This document shows positions 1-7,235 of a DNA stretch of 64,000 bases, one piece after another. The translations under genes were made by a program, and so were the position numbers. The first letter of the stretch is position 1, and each line of letters begins with the position of its first letter. The notes under the pieces were generated by a model, which had not been told where the DNA came from, ran no database searches, and saw nothing but the letters and a program-made list of their open reading frames with translations. The DNA is from Corynebacterium glucuronolyticum DSM 44120. Its GTDB lineage: Bacteria; Actinomycetota; Actinomycetes; Mycobacteriales; Mycobacteriaceae. The stretch is taken from assembly GCF_030440595.1 (NCBI RefSeq), contig NZ_CP047452.1, positions 124,001 through 188,000 of the forward strand, in the 5' to 3' direction.

Positions 1-9
1 GGGTCTGGG

Positions 10-642
10 ATGATGATCCTTTCGTCGGTTGGAGAACTAAAAGGTGAAAGTAGTTTCTTCTTTAGCATGGCGCTTGGAATTCTAACGGTGGAATTAGTTA
101 TTTCATATGTATTGGCTTTTTGTGCAGTGGAAACGGCTGACGGTATAAGTAAGTCAGTAGCTGGGCTCATGTCGCTGGTGTTTGGCATTTTCGGCTCGAT
201 GGGCTACGTGCTATTTTCCCTAACGGCAGTCCCTGCGCTTGGTTGGTGGGTAATATTGATCCCGCTTGTGACCGTAATTATTCTCTGGGCGTTGCTAAGT
301 GTAGAAAGTTTTTTCAGACGACGTCGGAATGGCAGTGAGGTCAAGGTAGAAATCGAGAAATCTGAGTCATCTTGCACTAAAGAATGGCTTGAGAATTTCG
401 TGGAATCGAAAAATAAACAGGAGTATCTTTGGCTTTTGCGTCTCCATTGCGGTGCGGAAGAGCAAAACTCAGCATCATTGCGTGGGTTGCTTACAGATGC
501 GGTGAGCTTAGGGTGTTTTAGGGAACTATTCCGCCACCACGCACTGTTGAGGAGGCTTCAGGACGTCAACCTAGCTGTAAAGAATTATCTTGTGTTTTCC
601 AGGGAATCTTCGGGGTCAGCTCATTCAAAAGGAAAACGCTGA
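10..642 (+). CDS. Hypothetical membrane protein
   Basis: I do not recognise this 210-residue protein. Three hydrophobic stretches are visible (about residues 19-42, 48-72 and 77-99), followed by a basic stop-transfer patch (FFRRRR) and a charged cytoplasmic tail of about 105 residues. The tail has no motif I know. The gene is AT-richer than the backbone, which fits an accessory gene. The start is uncertain: two ATG codons stand together and no clear ribosome site is visible in the nine bases upstream, so the true start may lie outside the window. Confidence 0.55.
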   Translation: MMILSSVGELKGESSFFFSMALGILTVELVISYVLAFCAVETADGISKSVAGLMSLVFGIFGSMGYVLFSLTAVPALGWWVILIPLVTVIILWALLSVESFFRRRRNGSEVKVEIEKSESSCTKEWLENFVESKNKQEYLWLLRLHCGAEEQNSASLRGLLTDAVSLGCFRELFRHHALLRRLQDVNLAVKNYLVFSRESSGSAHSKGKR

Positions 643-784
643 GAATCGTAGTCGACTCATTTCATAGCAACTAGGTTTTGAGGCTTGTCATTTGCTTGGA
701 GTGCGTTCGAAGCCCCCAACCCACCAAAAGAGCTCCTCGCCATCATGTGGTGAGGAGCTTCGTGCTTTCCCGGGGCGGGGTGCG
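643..784. other. Short intergenic stretch
   Basis: This stretch lies between two convergent genes. Near 726-761 it contains AGCTCCTCGCCATC followed by GTGGTGAGGAGCT, an imperfect inverted repeat that could act as a terminator for either side. No long T-run follows. Nothing else is visible. Confidence 0.3.
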
Positions 785-1039
785 TTAGCGGAGGAGGACG
801 GCTGCCTTCGCTGCGTTGTAGATGCCGCCGAGGCCGATGAGGGCGAGGCCGGTCCACAGGATGCCCCAGGTTGCCTGGGTGGCGTAGTAGGCCTGGTCGC
901 CGGTCATGCCGAGGTCGCTGATGGAACCGCTGACGAAGGATTCGGCCTCCTGAGTTCTGGGCATGGTGCCGGTGCCCTCCGTGGCGAAGCGGCCGATGGC
1001 CTGCAGGTTGTGGATGCCGTTGGTGATGGCGCCGCGTGA
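785..1039 (-). pseudogene. Small secreted protein paralogue, copy 1, lacking its signal peptide
   Basis: From about 1030 down to the stop at 785 this copy aligns residue by residue with the copies at 904-1521 and 1684-2250: a helix with LQAI, then GTMPRTQEAES, GSISDLGMTG, and a hydrophobic segment ending GGIYNAAKAAVLLR. The signal peptide and first part of the mature domain are missing. Upstream in the same frame is unrelated sequence with short GGTACCGGGT-type repeats. I infer that recombination between tandem copies removed the 5' half. No ribosome site fits the start of the homologous part, so it is probably silent unless translated as part of a fusion. The family's function is unknown; the fold looks like one amphipathic helix plus one membrane helix. 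Confidence 0.6.
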
Positions 1040-1521
1040 CGGGTGCCGGTGTTCGGTACCGGGTTTCCTGTATCGGGTACTGCGGAGTCTGTGTATCGGG
1101 TACCGGGGGTAGTTTTTAGGCATTCTGTAGGAGACGACCTGTGCACAGTGGACGCGCAGGTCGCGTTTTCTATAGAAATGAGGTTGCAGTGGCAACTGAT
1201 TATCAGGCCACCAATGAGTGCAAGGGCAGTCCAGACGAGGCTCCAACCAGCCTGGGAAGCATCCCACGTTTCCTTGCCGGTCATGCCGAGATCCATGACG
1301 GATCCGGCGGCCATTTTTCCGGCTCCCTCTGTATTCGGGATCGCTCCTGAACCACCGTTCTTCGCCGCCTCATTCTTGAATTGCTCCAAGTTACGTTTGA
1401 TCGAGGCCGCATCACGCGCTGCGTACTCTTCGCTTGCAGGCTCTGCGTGTGCAACTACGCCACCAAAGGTGACTGCAAGGGCAGTAGATCCTGCGACGAT
1501 TGACCGAGAAAATGTATTCAT
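904..1521 (-). CDS. Small secreted protein paralogue, copy 2, with a replaced C-terminus
   Basis: The start at 1521 is supported by GAAAGGATG seven bases upstream. It opens a typical signal peptide (MNTFSRSIVAGSTALAV, cleavage near AHA-EP). The mature part shares NLEQF, a Pro-containing turn, GSVMDLGMTG and a hydrophobic segment with copies 1 and 3. After LALIGG the family C-terminus GIYNAA is gone. The frame instead runs about 95 residues through non-homologous, Ser/Thr/Pro-rich sequence to a stop at 904, overlapping copy 1 in another frame. The tail is probably a by-product of the deletion that fused copies 1 and 2. Whether a stable protein is made is unclear. Confidence 0.5.
   Translation of the reverse strand: MNTFSRSIVAGSTALAVTFGGVVAHAEPASEEYAARDAASIKRNLEQFKNEAAKNGGSGAIPNTEGAGKMAAGSVMDLGMTGKETWDASQAGWSLVWTALALIGGLIISCHCNLISIENATCASTVHRSSPTECLKTTPGTRYTDSAVPDTGNPVPNTGTRHAAPSPTASTTCRPSAASPRRAPAPCPELRRPNPSSAVPSATSA
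1040..1120. repeat. Short degenerate GGTACCGGGT / TATCGGGTAC repeats
   Basis: Several overlapping copies of TATCGGGTAC and GGTACCGGG occur here. One pair of TGTATCGGGTAC copies is separated by about 10 bases. They sit exactly at the junction where copy 1 loses its 5' end and copy 2 has lost its 3' end, so they mark the recombination joint between the two paralogues. Confidence 0.5.
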
Positions 1522-1683
1522 TTTACATCCTTTCAGGAAGCTCATGTCAGGGTACGCACAGGCTATAGAAAAAAGGTGGCGATGGGGGCGTAAAAGATAA
1601 GGGTTACTTTTCATTTATGTCTGAACGGCCACGATGGGGGATCGCGTCGAGCTACGGATGGTGTGTTGAGTGTGGTGATGACG

Positions 1684-2250
1684 TTAAAGCGCGTGCTTCG
1701 GTTTTAGTGGGAGACGGTGTGTTTTGTGCGGATGTGCAGGGCAAATATGTGCAGAATTGTATCGTCGAGGAGGGGTATAAAAGGCACCGCCTGTCCAAAA
1801 CTGGCCTTTCCTATCGGGTGGGGAAGGAGGCAGTTCGGGTGGCGGTGCGTGTTTGTTGGGTGAGCTCCACTTGATGAGGCCAGCCTGCTGGGCTGCGTTG
1901 TAGATTCCAGCGACGCCGATGAGGGAGATTAGGGACCAGACGATGCCCCACGCGGCCTGGGTGCCGTAGTAGGCATCCTTGCCGGTCATCTCCAGGTCGC
2001 TGATGGAGCCCTGCGCCATCTTTGTGGCCGCCGGGGTGTCCGGCATGGTGCCCTTTCCGTAGGTCTCAAACCCCTGGTTGAGCTGCTCAAGGTTGGACTT
2101 TGCTTTATCGGCGGCTGGTGGCCAGGACTCGGGGGTCCTGGATGCTGCGTAGTCCACAGTCTGCAGCTCAGTTGCGGTTGCGGTGACGCCGGTCAGGCCG
2201 AGGGTTGCGGCCGTTGCCAGGGCAATGACAGAGCGCTGCATGCGTGTCAT
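1684..2250 (-). CDS. Small secreted protein paralogue, copy 3, with a Pro-rich extension
   Basis: A strong GAAAGGATTG site precedes the ATG at 2250. Residues 1-27 are a signal peptide ending near ATA. The mature domain has NLEQLNQGFE, GTMPDT, GSISDLEMTG and a membrane-like helix ending GIYNAAQQAGLIK. Copy 1 stops at the equivalent point. Copy 3 continues about 60 residues with HAPPPELPPSPPDRKG, which suggests loss of the ancestral stop. That extension crosses an imperfect inverted repeat (GCACCGCC at 1784-1791, GGCGGTGC at 1841-1848) that may have been the original terminator. Function is unknown; I infer a cell-envelope location from the signal and hydrophobic segment. Confidence 0.65.
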   Translation of the reverse strand: MTRMQRSVIALATAATLGLTGVTATATELQTVDYAASRTPESWPPAADKAKSNLEQLNQGFETYGKGTMPDTPAATKMAQGSISDLEMTGKDAYYGTQAAWGIVWSLISLIGVAGIYNAAQQAGLIKWSSPNKHAPPPELPPSPPDRKGQFWTGGAFYTPPRRYNSAHICPAHPHKTHRLPLKPKHAL

Positions 2251-2570
2251 GGTGGCAATCCTTTCGATAGGTGTTGCTGTCTCTTAAAAATCGACCGGCA
2301 TGGCCTTACTAATTGGGAAAACGCTCCCTAAATAATGGGTGATATTGAGCACCGTCTGTTTCTTTCATACTGCTATTTATTGGCGAGTAGTGGTGTCCTA
2401 CGGTAGCGTTTGCCACTTTCTGTCCAATGGTCTATGCTAACCGCAGTGGTTACCTTCTATGGTGGTGGGTAATCATGGTGTTTATAGCGCGTGGGGTGGG
2501 TTCCAGGGTGGTGCCTGAGAACCACATACGCCCCGCGCGTTCCTTTCTGGGCGTGGTGGCCCATGCAGAA

Positions 2571-2600
2571 ACGTGCCCGGTTTTACCCGGGCACGTTTCG
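2571..2600 (+). terminator. Perfect 10-bp hairpin
   Basis: ACGTGCCCGG (2571-2580) pairs perfectly with CCGGGCACGT (2587-2596) around a six-base loop. Only a short TTT follows on the plus strand, so it may be a weak or bidirectional terminator. Confidence 0.45.
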
Positions 2601-2609
2601 CATATCAGC

Positions 2610-2642
2610 AACAAAAAGAAAGCCCCAGCTAAAAACTGGGGC
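2610..2642 (-). terminator. Rho-independent terminator, minus strand
   Basis: Read on the minus strand, GCCCCAG and CTGGGGC form a 7-bp stem followed by TTTCTTTTTG, a good T-tract. No minus-strand gene ends just upstream apart from the scrap closing at 2706. Confidence 0.65.
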
Positions 2643-2665
2643 CGAAGGCCGCTGCTGAATCCTCT

Positions 2666-2699
2666 AAACAAAAAGTTGGCCCCAGCAAATGCTGAGGCC
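2666..2699 (-). terminator. Second rho-independent terminator, minus strand
   Basis: On the minus strand GGCCTCAGC pairs with GCTGGGGCC (one mismatch) and is followed by AACTTTTTGTTT. It lies in tandem with the terminator at 2610-2642, seven bases after the orphan frame that closes at 2706. Confidence 0.6.
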
Positions 2700-2805
2700 A
2701 GAGCTTATTTACCTTTCGGCTTGATAGTGACAGTATGGCCCAAGTGCGCCCACCTGTCAACGAAACCACCATCCCCGCCCCCAACGCATGTGACACAATA
2801 TCTCT

Positions 2806-3564
2806 ATGGTAGAAAACTTTCTGGAATCCATCGGCCTTCTCCCGGACCGCGACGCAGACTTTGAGCTGGTCTCCGGCGTGGATGTCCTCGCCATGGATCT
2901 GAGCGCGCGTCCCGTCAACGGCCTCACGCAGTGGGGCATCTACCCGGATCCGTCCGGCGCGAACATCGGTTACGCGGTGTCCACGGAGGACGTCGGCCTC
3001 GAGCTCTTCTCCATCCGCGCGACCCAGACCAACCGCGCGCTTGTCCGCCAGCTCACCCCGGGCCTTGCCGAGGTACAGGTGGTCAACGAGGACGAGGAGG
3101 TGACCGGCAAGGTCCTCGTCGCGGTGGATGATCCGGCCGTCTACCCCGATCCGACGGGCGAGGATCCGTTCCTGCCCGCCGCCGAGTACCGCATTGGTGC
3201 GCTGGCCGTGGAGATGCAGGTCTTCGACACGGTGGAGGACTGGCGCGCTACCCAGGAGCCTGTCGACGCCGACGGCCAGCCCGTCTACCTCGGCCCCGGC
3301 TTCATCGCCAGCCCCTGGCTTTTCGAGCTCGCGAGCAACCCCCAGGCCATCGACCGCGCCAACCCGATTGCCGTCCTCAACGCGGAGTGCGGCGAGGTGG
3401 AGCGCGTCACCAACGCCCTGACCGGCAGGGATTGGTGCAAGGTGGAGATCGACTGTGGTTTCCCCATCACCCTCGGTATGCCGGTGGATGCAGATCCCGC
3501 GCCCGGAAAAATTGTCGATGGCCAGGTCTTTCTCACCGGCTCCACGGGGCACTGGTACGCATAA
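2806..3564 (+). CDS. Conserved hypothetical protein, intact member of a tandem pair
   Basis: This 252-residue acidic protein has no signal peptide, no membrane segment and no motif I recognise. It is rich in short beta-like stretches (VLAMDL, VQVVNEDEEVTGKVLVAV, IVDGQVFLTGSTG), suggesting a cytoplasmic all-beta or alpha/beta fold. The codon pattern is that of a well-kept GC-rich corynebacterial gene. The start ATG at 2806 is the first in the frame. The next locus (3696-4300) is a broken paralogue sharing the spacing of DDP, FDTVEDW-TQEP, RVTN-TG and SIVDG-STG-WY. The pair probably arose by tandem duplication. No function can be assigned. Confidence 0.7.
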   Translation: MVENFLESIGLLPDRDADFELVSGVDVLAMDLSARPVNGLTQWGIYPDPSGANIGYAVSTEDVGLELFSIRATQTNRALVRQLTPGLAEVQVVNEDEEVTGKVLVAVDDPAVYPDPTGEDPFLPAAEYRIGALAVEMQVFDTVEDWRATQEPVDADGQPVYLGPGFIASPWLFELASNPQAIDRANPIAVLNAECGEVERVTNALTGRDWCKVEIDCGFPITLGMPVDADPAPGKIVDGQVFLTGSTGHWYA

Positions 3565-3695
3565 TCACGCAAGAATTTACTGACTGTACGGAGTACCCCA
3601 CAACCGTCGAGGAGCTTTCGGACGGTTCGGTGACCAACTGGTTCCTTTAAGTCGACCCGTCCGCTATACCTTCACCGACCAGTTCTGCACGGACC

Positions 3696-4300
3696 ATGGG
3701 GTTTTCCATCCAGTGTTCTACCGGTACTCACGTCGAGATCGAGCAGCTGCGCTCCGGTCTTGAGTACGTCGGTATTGTCTGCGACGGCATGGACTTCCCA
3801 TGGTTCGCCGTGCTTGCCGATGACCCCGGTTTCTACACCGTCCTCTGCCGGTGCCACTACCAGGATGATTACCACATCTCGGCCGTACCTACCCACTACA
3901 TCCTGTTTCCGGATCTCGAGTCCTGGCAGGAAACCCAGGAGCCCTTCAACCTCCGCGAACACTTCGGCGACATGATCAAAGAGGATGCCCCAAGTCCATG
4001 CACGATGCCCCGAAGCGCATCGCCGGCGAGCAGTACTTCCACCGCATCGCCGGTGACACCACCGTTAATGTTGTGGACAATATTTTCGGCCTCCGCGCCG
4101 TCATCACCAAGGTCGACCGCGTCACCAACGAGCCGACCGGCATTGACTGACTCAAGTGCGAGGCCGACTGCCGCTTCCGCCTTACCATCGGCCTCCCCGC
4201 CACCGATGATGCCCGCCCCGACTCAATTGTCGACGGCTCCCTCTACATGGCGGACTCCACCGGCTCCTGGTACAAGCGATCGCGGTTCAGCGTAATGTAA
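3696..4300 (+). pseudogene. Broken paralogue of the protein at 2806-3564
   Basis: Frame one (3696 to about 3985) gives ADDPGFYTV and FPDLESWQETQEPF, matching DDPAVYPDP and FDTVEDWRATQEPV of the neighbour. After a frameshift near 3985 homology continues in another frame: VDRVTNEPTGID, then CRFRLTIGLPATDD and DSIVDGSLYMADSTGSWY, ending at 4300. Within this part TGA at 4148-4150 stands where the intact paralogue has TGG (GRDWCK). The gene therefore has at least one frameshift and one nonsense change and cannot encode the family protein. The first 100 residues of the family are not clearly recognisable upstream. Confidence 0.75.
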
Positions 4301-4471
4301 GAGAAAATTTGTGGGGAGCTAGGCGCGATCTGATCTTAACCTCGAGTTTTTGCCTTCTTTCTTTTAAAACTGTCGGTCGGCGTTTTCCGGTGAATCCTTA
4401 GCGATGCTGGATCTGAAGCGAGGAACGTGGTAGAATTACGCACATAATTCAATATGGGCAAGTGAAGAAGT
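4301..4471. other. AT-rich leader-like region before the CRISPR array
   Basis: No gene is visible. The last 60 bases are AT-rich (GTAGAATTACGCACATAATT) and lie directly before the first, perfect repeat, the position expected of a CRISPR leader. TAGAAT near 4431 could be a -10 element. Confidence 0.35.
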
Positions 4472-4681
4472 CTGCCGCCCCTGTGCGGGCGGATAAACCT
4501 GGAGCAGCGCCTTGCAAAAATGCTCCGCCACCCTGCCGCCCCTGTGCGGGCGGATAAACCCTGACTCGCAAAGTCCTTGCCCAGGACATGGATCTGCCGC
4601 CCCTGTGCGGGCGGATAAACCCCTTTGGTATAGGACATCAAGTCCAGACCAGCCGTGCCGCCCCTTGCGGGCGGATGAGCG
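4472..4681 (+). CRISPR. Short CRISPR array, I-E-like repeats, no cas genes in the window
   Basis: Three identical 28-base repeats (4472-4499, 4533-4560, 4594-4621) begin CTGCCGCCCCTG and end GGGCGGATAAACC. A fourth, degenerate 27-base copy lies at 4655-4681. The three spacers are all exactly 33 bases (4500-4532, 4561-4593, 4622-4654) and share no sequence. The repeat contains a CCGCCC/GGGCGG stem. A 28+33 periodicity and a GGATAAACC end are typical of subtype I-E. The degenerate repeat normally lies distal to the leader, so transcription should run on the plus strand. No cas gene occurs anywhere in the 64 kb. Confidence 0.88.
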
Positions 4682-4740
4682 TTAGCTCGCAGAAGCACTT
4701 TCATCCTGGGGAGCATTCCCTCCCTGGTGGGGGGCTTCGG

Positions 4741-4775
4741 CCCTATAGCTTCATCGGAGCTGTAGGGTCTTTTTT
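4741..4775 (+). terminator. Rho-independent terminator after the CRISPR array
   Basis: CCCTATAGCT (4741-4750) pairs with AGCTGTAGGG (4758-4767, one G-T pair) and is followed by TCTTTTTT. It would end plus-strand transcription coming from the array 60 bases upstream. Confidence 0.7.
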
Positions 4776-4862
4776 GCGGTGGAATCTGCAGCATAAGGTC
4801 GACATGTGTCTTAACTGCCTTCTGAAGAAAGATCTTTTGGCCACGTTGTTGAGTAATCCACC

Positions 4863-5336
4863 CTAGGTATGGCGTTTTCCCACTGGGTATACCGCGTGCT
4901 CAGGGTCGTACCAGAGGATCCGGAAAAGGTCTCCAGAACGGAAGCCCCAAAGCCGACATTTGCCTTTGAGTCGGAACCTGAACACACGGTCCTCACTATC
5001 CGGGATTTTTTCTAGGCGTTTTTGTGCCTGGCGGCTGAGGTCAGCAATGTCGTGGTAGTGATTTCTCCGGTGTCCACCAGCAGTCTCTTGTTCGCACTCG
5101 CGCCATGTTTTCTTCTCCAAAGCCTCAAGGAACCGCAGGAGCTCGATGAGCTCATCTGCATTGAGGTTCCACCGACGCCCGTCAGTCGCACCAGGGTCAT
5201 TGTCCAAATCGCTAACTGTCCATCTGACTGTCGACTTTTGGTAAGAATCTGTGTTGACCGCAGATCGTGGAACAGCTTTCTTATCAGCAGCTGCCGAAAC
5301 AGAGGGAATTCGTTTCGCCCTCTTCTCTCGGCTCAT
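4863..5336 (-). CDS. Candidate toxin of a Panacea-type toxin-antitoxin pair
   Basis: The protein starts at ATG 5336, whose bases overlap the antitoxin stop (ATGA), indicating translational coupling. It has 157 residues. The first 40 are basic (MSREKRAKRIP) and probably disordered. The middle has a helical stretch (ADELIELLRFLEALEKKTWRECEQE). The C-terminal 40 residues (VFRFRLKGKCRLWGF, DLFRILWYDPEHAVYP, GKRHT) form a strand-rich block with conserved-looking Arg, Trp, Asp and His, which resembles small ribonuclease or translation-inhibitor toxins in style but which I cannot place in a family. The assignment rests mainly on its position behind the antitoxin. A longer frame reaches 5450 but would overlap the antitoxin heavily. 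Confidence 0.55.
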   Translation of the reverse strand: MSREKRAKRIPSVSAAADKKAVPRSAVNTDSYQKSTVRWTVSDLDNDPGATDGRRWNLNADELIELLRFLEALEKKTWRECEQETAGGHRRNHYHDIADLSRQAQKRLEKIPDSEDRVFRFRLKGKCRLWGFRSGDLFRILWYDPEHAVYPVGKRHT

Positions 5337-5791
5337 AGCGCGGCGGCACCGGAAAGCAATAGTGCGCTGTAGTACTCCTGCATAACATCCCGGCTGACCT
5401 CGTTCGTAGATGATTCGCCAGGCGGAACACCTTCGCGAGCTTCCTGCCACGGCCGTTCGTTGTGGGATAGATCGCTTAACTGCTGACCGGAAAATTCTCC
5501 GTATGCGTGAAGAACGACATCGACGGTTTCTTTCTCGTCAGCTGTGAGCCGAGAAGAATCGCCGGGAAACATATCCGGTTCGGCAGTGAACCGGCCGCGG
5601 TGGCAATTATAGAGGACACGGATAACAGGCCCATTCGCCCAAGCCTCTATGGGCGAATCAAACAGAGGCCTTTCTTCCCACACTAAATTCCACGCTTGGG
5701 AGTAGTACACGAGCTTTTGCAGTTTCATGGTACTCATGCTGCGACCATGCTTTTCTAGGATGTAACGAGCCACATCGTTGACATTGGCCAT
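5333..5791 (-). CDS. Panacea (SocA/DUF4065-like) antitoxin
   Basis: The start at 5791 is fixed by a strong AAAGGAG site eight bases upstream and by alignment with the family. The 152-residue product opens with MANVNDVARYILEKHG, followed by MSTMKLQKLVYYSQAW, LFDSPIEAWANGPV and LTADEKETVDVVLHAYGEFSGQQL-SHNERPW. These are the hallmark blocks of the Panacea domain, a widespread antitoxin module paired with many unrelated toxins. In the family it neutralises the partner toxin by direct binding. Here the partner is the downstream gene, joined by an ATGA overlap. A longer frame reaches 5866 but adds residues with no family similarity. Confidence 0.8.
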   Translation of the reverse strand: MANVNDVARYILEKHGRSMSTMKLQKLVYYSQAWNLVWEERPLFDSPIEAWANGPVIRVLYNCHRGRFTAEPDMFPGDSSRLTADEKETVDVVLHAYGEFSGQQLSDLSHNERPWQEAREGVPPGESSTNEVSRDVMQEYYSALLLSGAAAL

Positions 5792-6408
5792 GACTACTCC
5801 TTTCCGTCCTACTATCTGCAACAGCTTCATTATCCCTATATTCCTAGGCGGGTGTGCAACGAGCACCCCCGAATGTTCCAGCCGCCCCTTCCACCTTGTC
5901 GGAGTGTCTGCTATTACAGGGGTGGCGCCGTAGATTTGCCAACCATGTTTGCGGCTTTCTCACCGCAGAAGCTTCAGTTAGCCACTCGTGTCTTCTACCT
6001 CTGGTAGTTTGTGGGCATTTGCTATATCCCAGATGGTCAACGTACTACAGCCTAAATGACTATAAACGGCTACATCTCCGGCAGCAGTGATGACCGGCCC
6101 AGGCAAAGACCTACGAGGCTCGCCCAGCAGCAGGGGCCCCGGTGCTCCAAGCTGGGTCCCTTAACTGCGTAATTAGTTCGGTTTTTGGGGCAATTGTTGC
6201 GTTAGCGTTCCCGGGTGTGGCCTGAGGAGATGTATGCCACTCGGCCTCTCCCGCAGCAGCGATGACAAAACCTAGACGGATTCGGCCACCCTTTTTGCGG
6301 GCCGGAGGCCCTCCCCAGGTGGCAAACCCTGCCACCTCATAAAGCGCTACCTTTTGCTTGTACCCCGGAGTACACCGTGCAGAAACCCCAGGTTGCCGCG
6401 AAAAGCCC
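5792..6408. other. 617-bp intergenic region, no gene seen
   Basis: Open frames here have no protein-like composition. One perfect inverted repeat, AGGTGGCA (6317-6324) and TGCCACCT (6330-6337), lies close to the 3' end of the fructokinase remnant. It lacks a T-tract, so it may be an operator or a structural repeat. The fragments GCAGCAGTGATGAC and GCAGCAGCGATGAC at about 6080 and 6255 suggest a small old duplication. Confidence 0.4.
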
Positions 6409-7234
6409 CTAAACCCCGGCCTCCACCTCATCCCGCGTCGGAGTGTCCGCACCGACCCGGGTGACGGTGATGGCGGCGGCGGTGGCGGCGAACTCCAAAA
6501 TGGGCCGCCACTCGTCCTCGCCCAGTCCCAGGATCCCGTCCCGGTCCAGCCCGAGCCGCTCAAACTCGGCCATGAGCGCCGCCATAACCGTGTCACCTGC
6601 ACCGATGGTGTCGGAAACGTCCACCCGCGGCGCCGCCACCTCTAACGTGCCAAACGGCGCGCGCACGCGGGTGCCGGACCCGCCGAGCGTCGTGATGACG
6701 ACGGGCACCTCGGACACGTCGCCCATGAATTCCTCCTCGTCATCGCTCATTTTGAGCACGGTAACGTGGGGGAGCATCGTGCCGAGGAATTCCCGGTGGG
6801 TGGGCGTGTTGTAGTTGGGACGGATGTTCGGATCAAGGCACACGACAACGCCGTTCGCGGCGCAAGACGCGCAGGCCGCCGCGTACCTGCTCGCCGCGGG
6901 CTCTAAACTCAAAGAAACCGTGCCGAAGCACGCATATCCCGAGGTCGCCGCGACGGGTTCTGCGAAGCGGTCGGCGGTGCCGTCGGTGCAGAACTGGTAG
7001 GACGCGGAGCCGTCTTCCGCCAAGGACGTAACTGCCAGAGTCGTGGGTTCGTGCCCGCGCAAAACCTGCGACGTATCAACGCCTGCGCCAGCAAGCGCGT
7101 CGACGAGGTTTTGCCCGAACCCGTCCGTCGACAAGCGAGAAACGAACCGCGTGTCACAGCCGAGCCGACCGCACGAGCTTCTCCGCGGAGGAGGGGACGA
7201 GATCGATCAGGCCTTCACCGTACACTGGGATCAT
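6409..7234 (-). pseudogene. PfkB-family fructokinase with internal deletion and frameshift
   Basis: The C-terminal 240 residues are a good PfkB sugar kinase: DPNIRPNY, then the catalytic DTIGAGDTVMAAL with the GAGD anion hole and base Asp. The true N-terminus lies in another frame: ATG at 7234 gives MIPVYGEGLIDLVP, the usual fructokinase opening. It then runs into TGA near 7157, after which homology resumes as LGCDTRFVSRLSTDGFG. Roughly 20-30 residues containing the family's GG-x-x-N-x-A substrate motif are missing, with a shift of frame. Even a restart at TTG 7134 lacks that motif, so the enzyme is very probably dead. It would have phosphorylated fructose freed by the neighbouring sucrose hydrolase. 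Confidence 0.75.
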
Positions 7235-7235
7235 G
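7221..7235 (+). promoter_or_regulatory. Possible -10 element for leaderless scrB
   Basis: TACACT at 7221-7226 lies six bases before the scrB ATG (7233), so transcription starting at the A of ATG would give a leaderless mRNA, which is common in corynebacteria. No Shine-Dalgarno sequence precedes the ATG. No clear -35 element is visible. Confidence 0.35.

Larger units (their letters stand above)
2251..2805. other. Intergenic region with stacked terminators and a possible gene tail
   Basis: No convincing complete gene lies here. It holds the upstream region of copy 3 and three hairpins listed separately. On the minus strand an open frame closes at 2706-2708 with ...RWAHLGHTVTIKPKGK-stop. This reads like a real protein C-terminus and would be served by the two minus-strand terminators just beyond it. 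No start or ribosome site for it is visible, so it may be the last scrap of a deleted gene. Confidence 0.4.

Noticed and set aside
1617..1874. Plus-strand 85-codon frame opposite the tail of secreted copy 3
   Set aside because: It overlaps the Pro-rich extension and the inverted repeat of copy 3, with no ribosome site or family similarity.
4588..4866. 92-codon frame crossing the CRISPR array
   Set aside because: It begins in a spacer and runs through repeats and the terminator; array DNA is not expected to code.
5854..6090. 78-codon plus-strand frame after the antitoxin promoter
   Set aside because: Composition is random and no ribosome site is seen; the start lies inside the region upstream of the antitoxin.
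6111..6602. Minus-strand 163-codon frame beside the fructokinase remnant
   Set aside because: Its upstream half is the fructokinase in another frame, and its own part has random composition, no ribosome site and no known motif.
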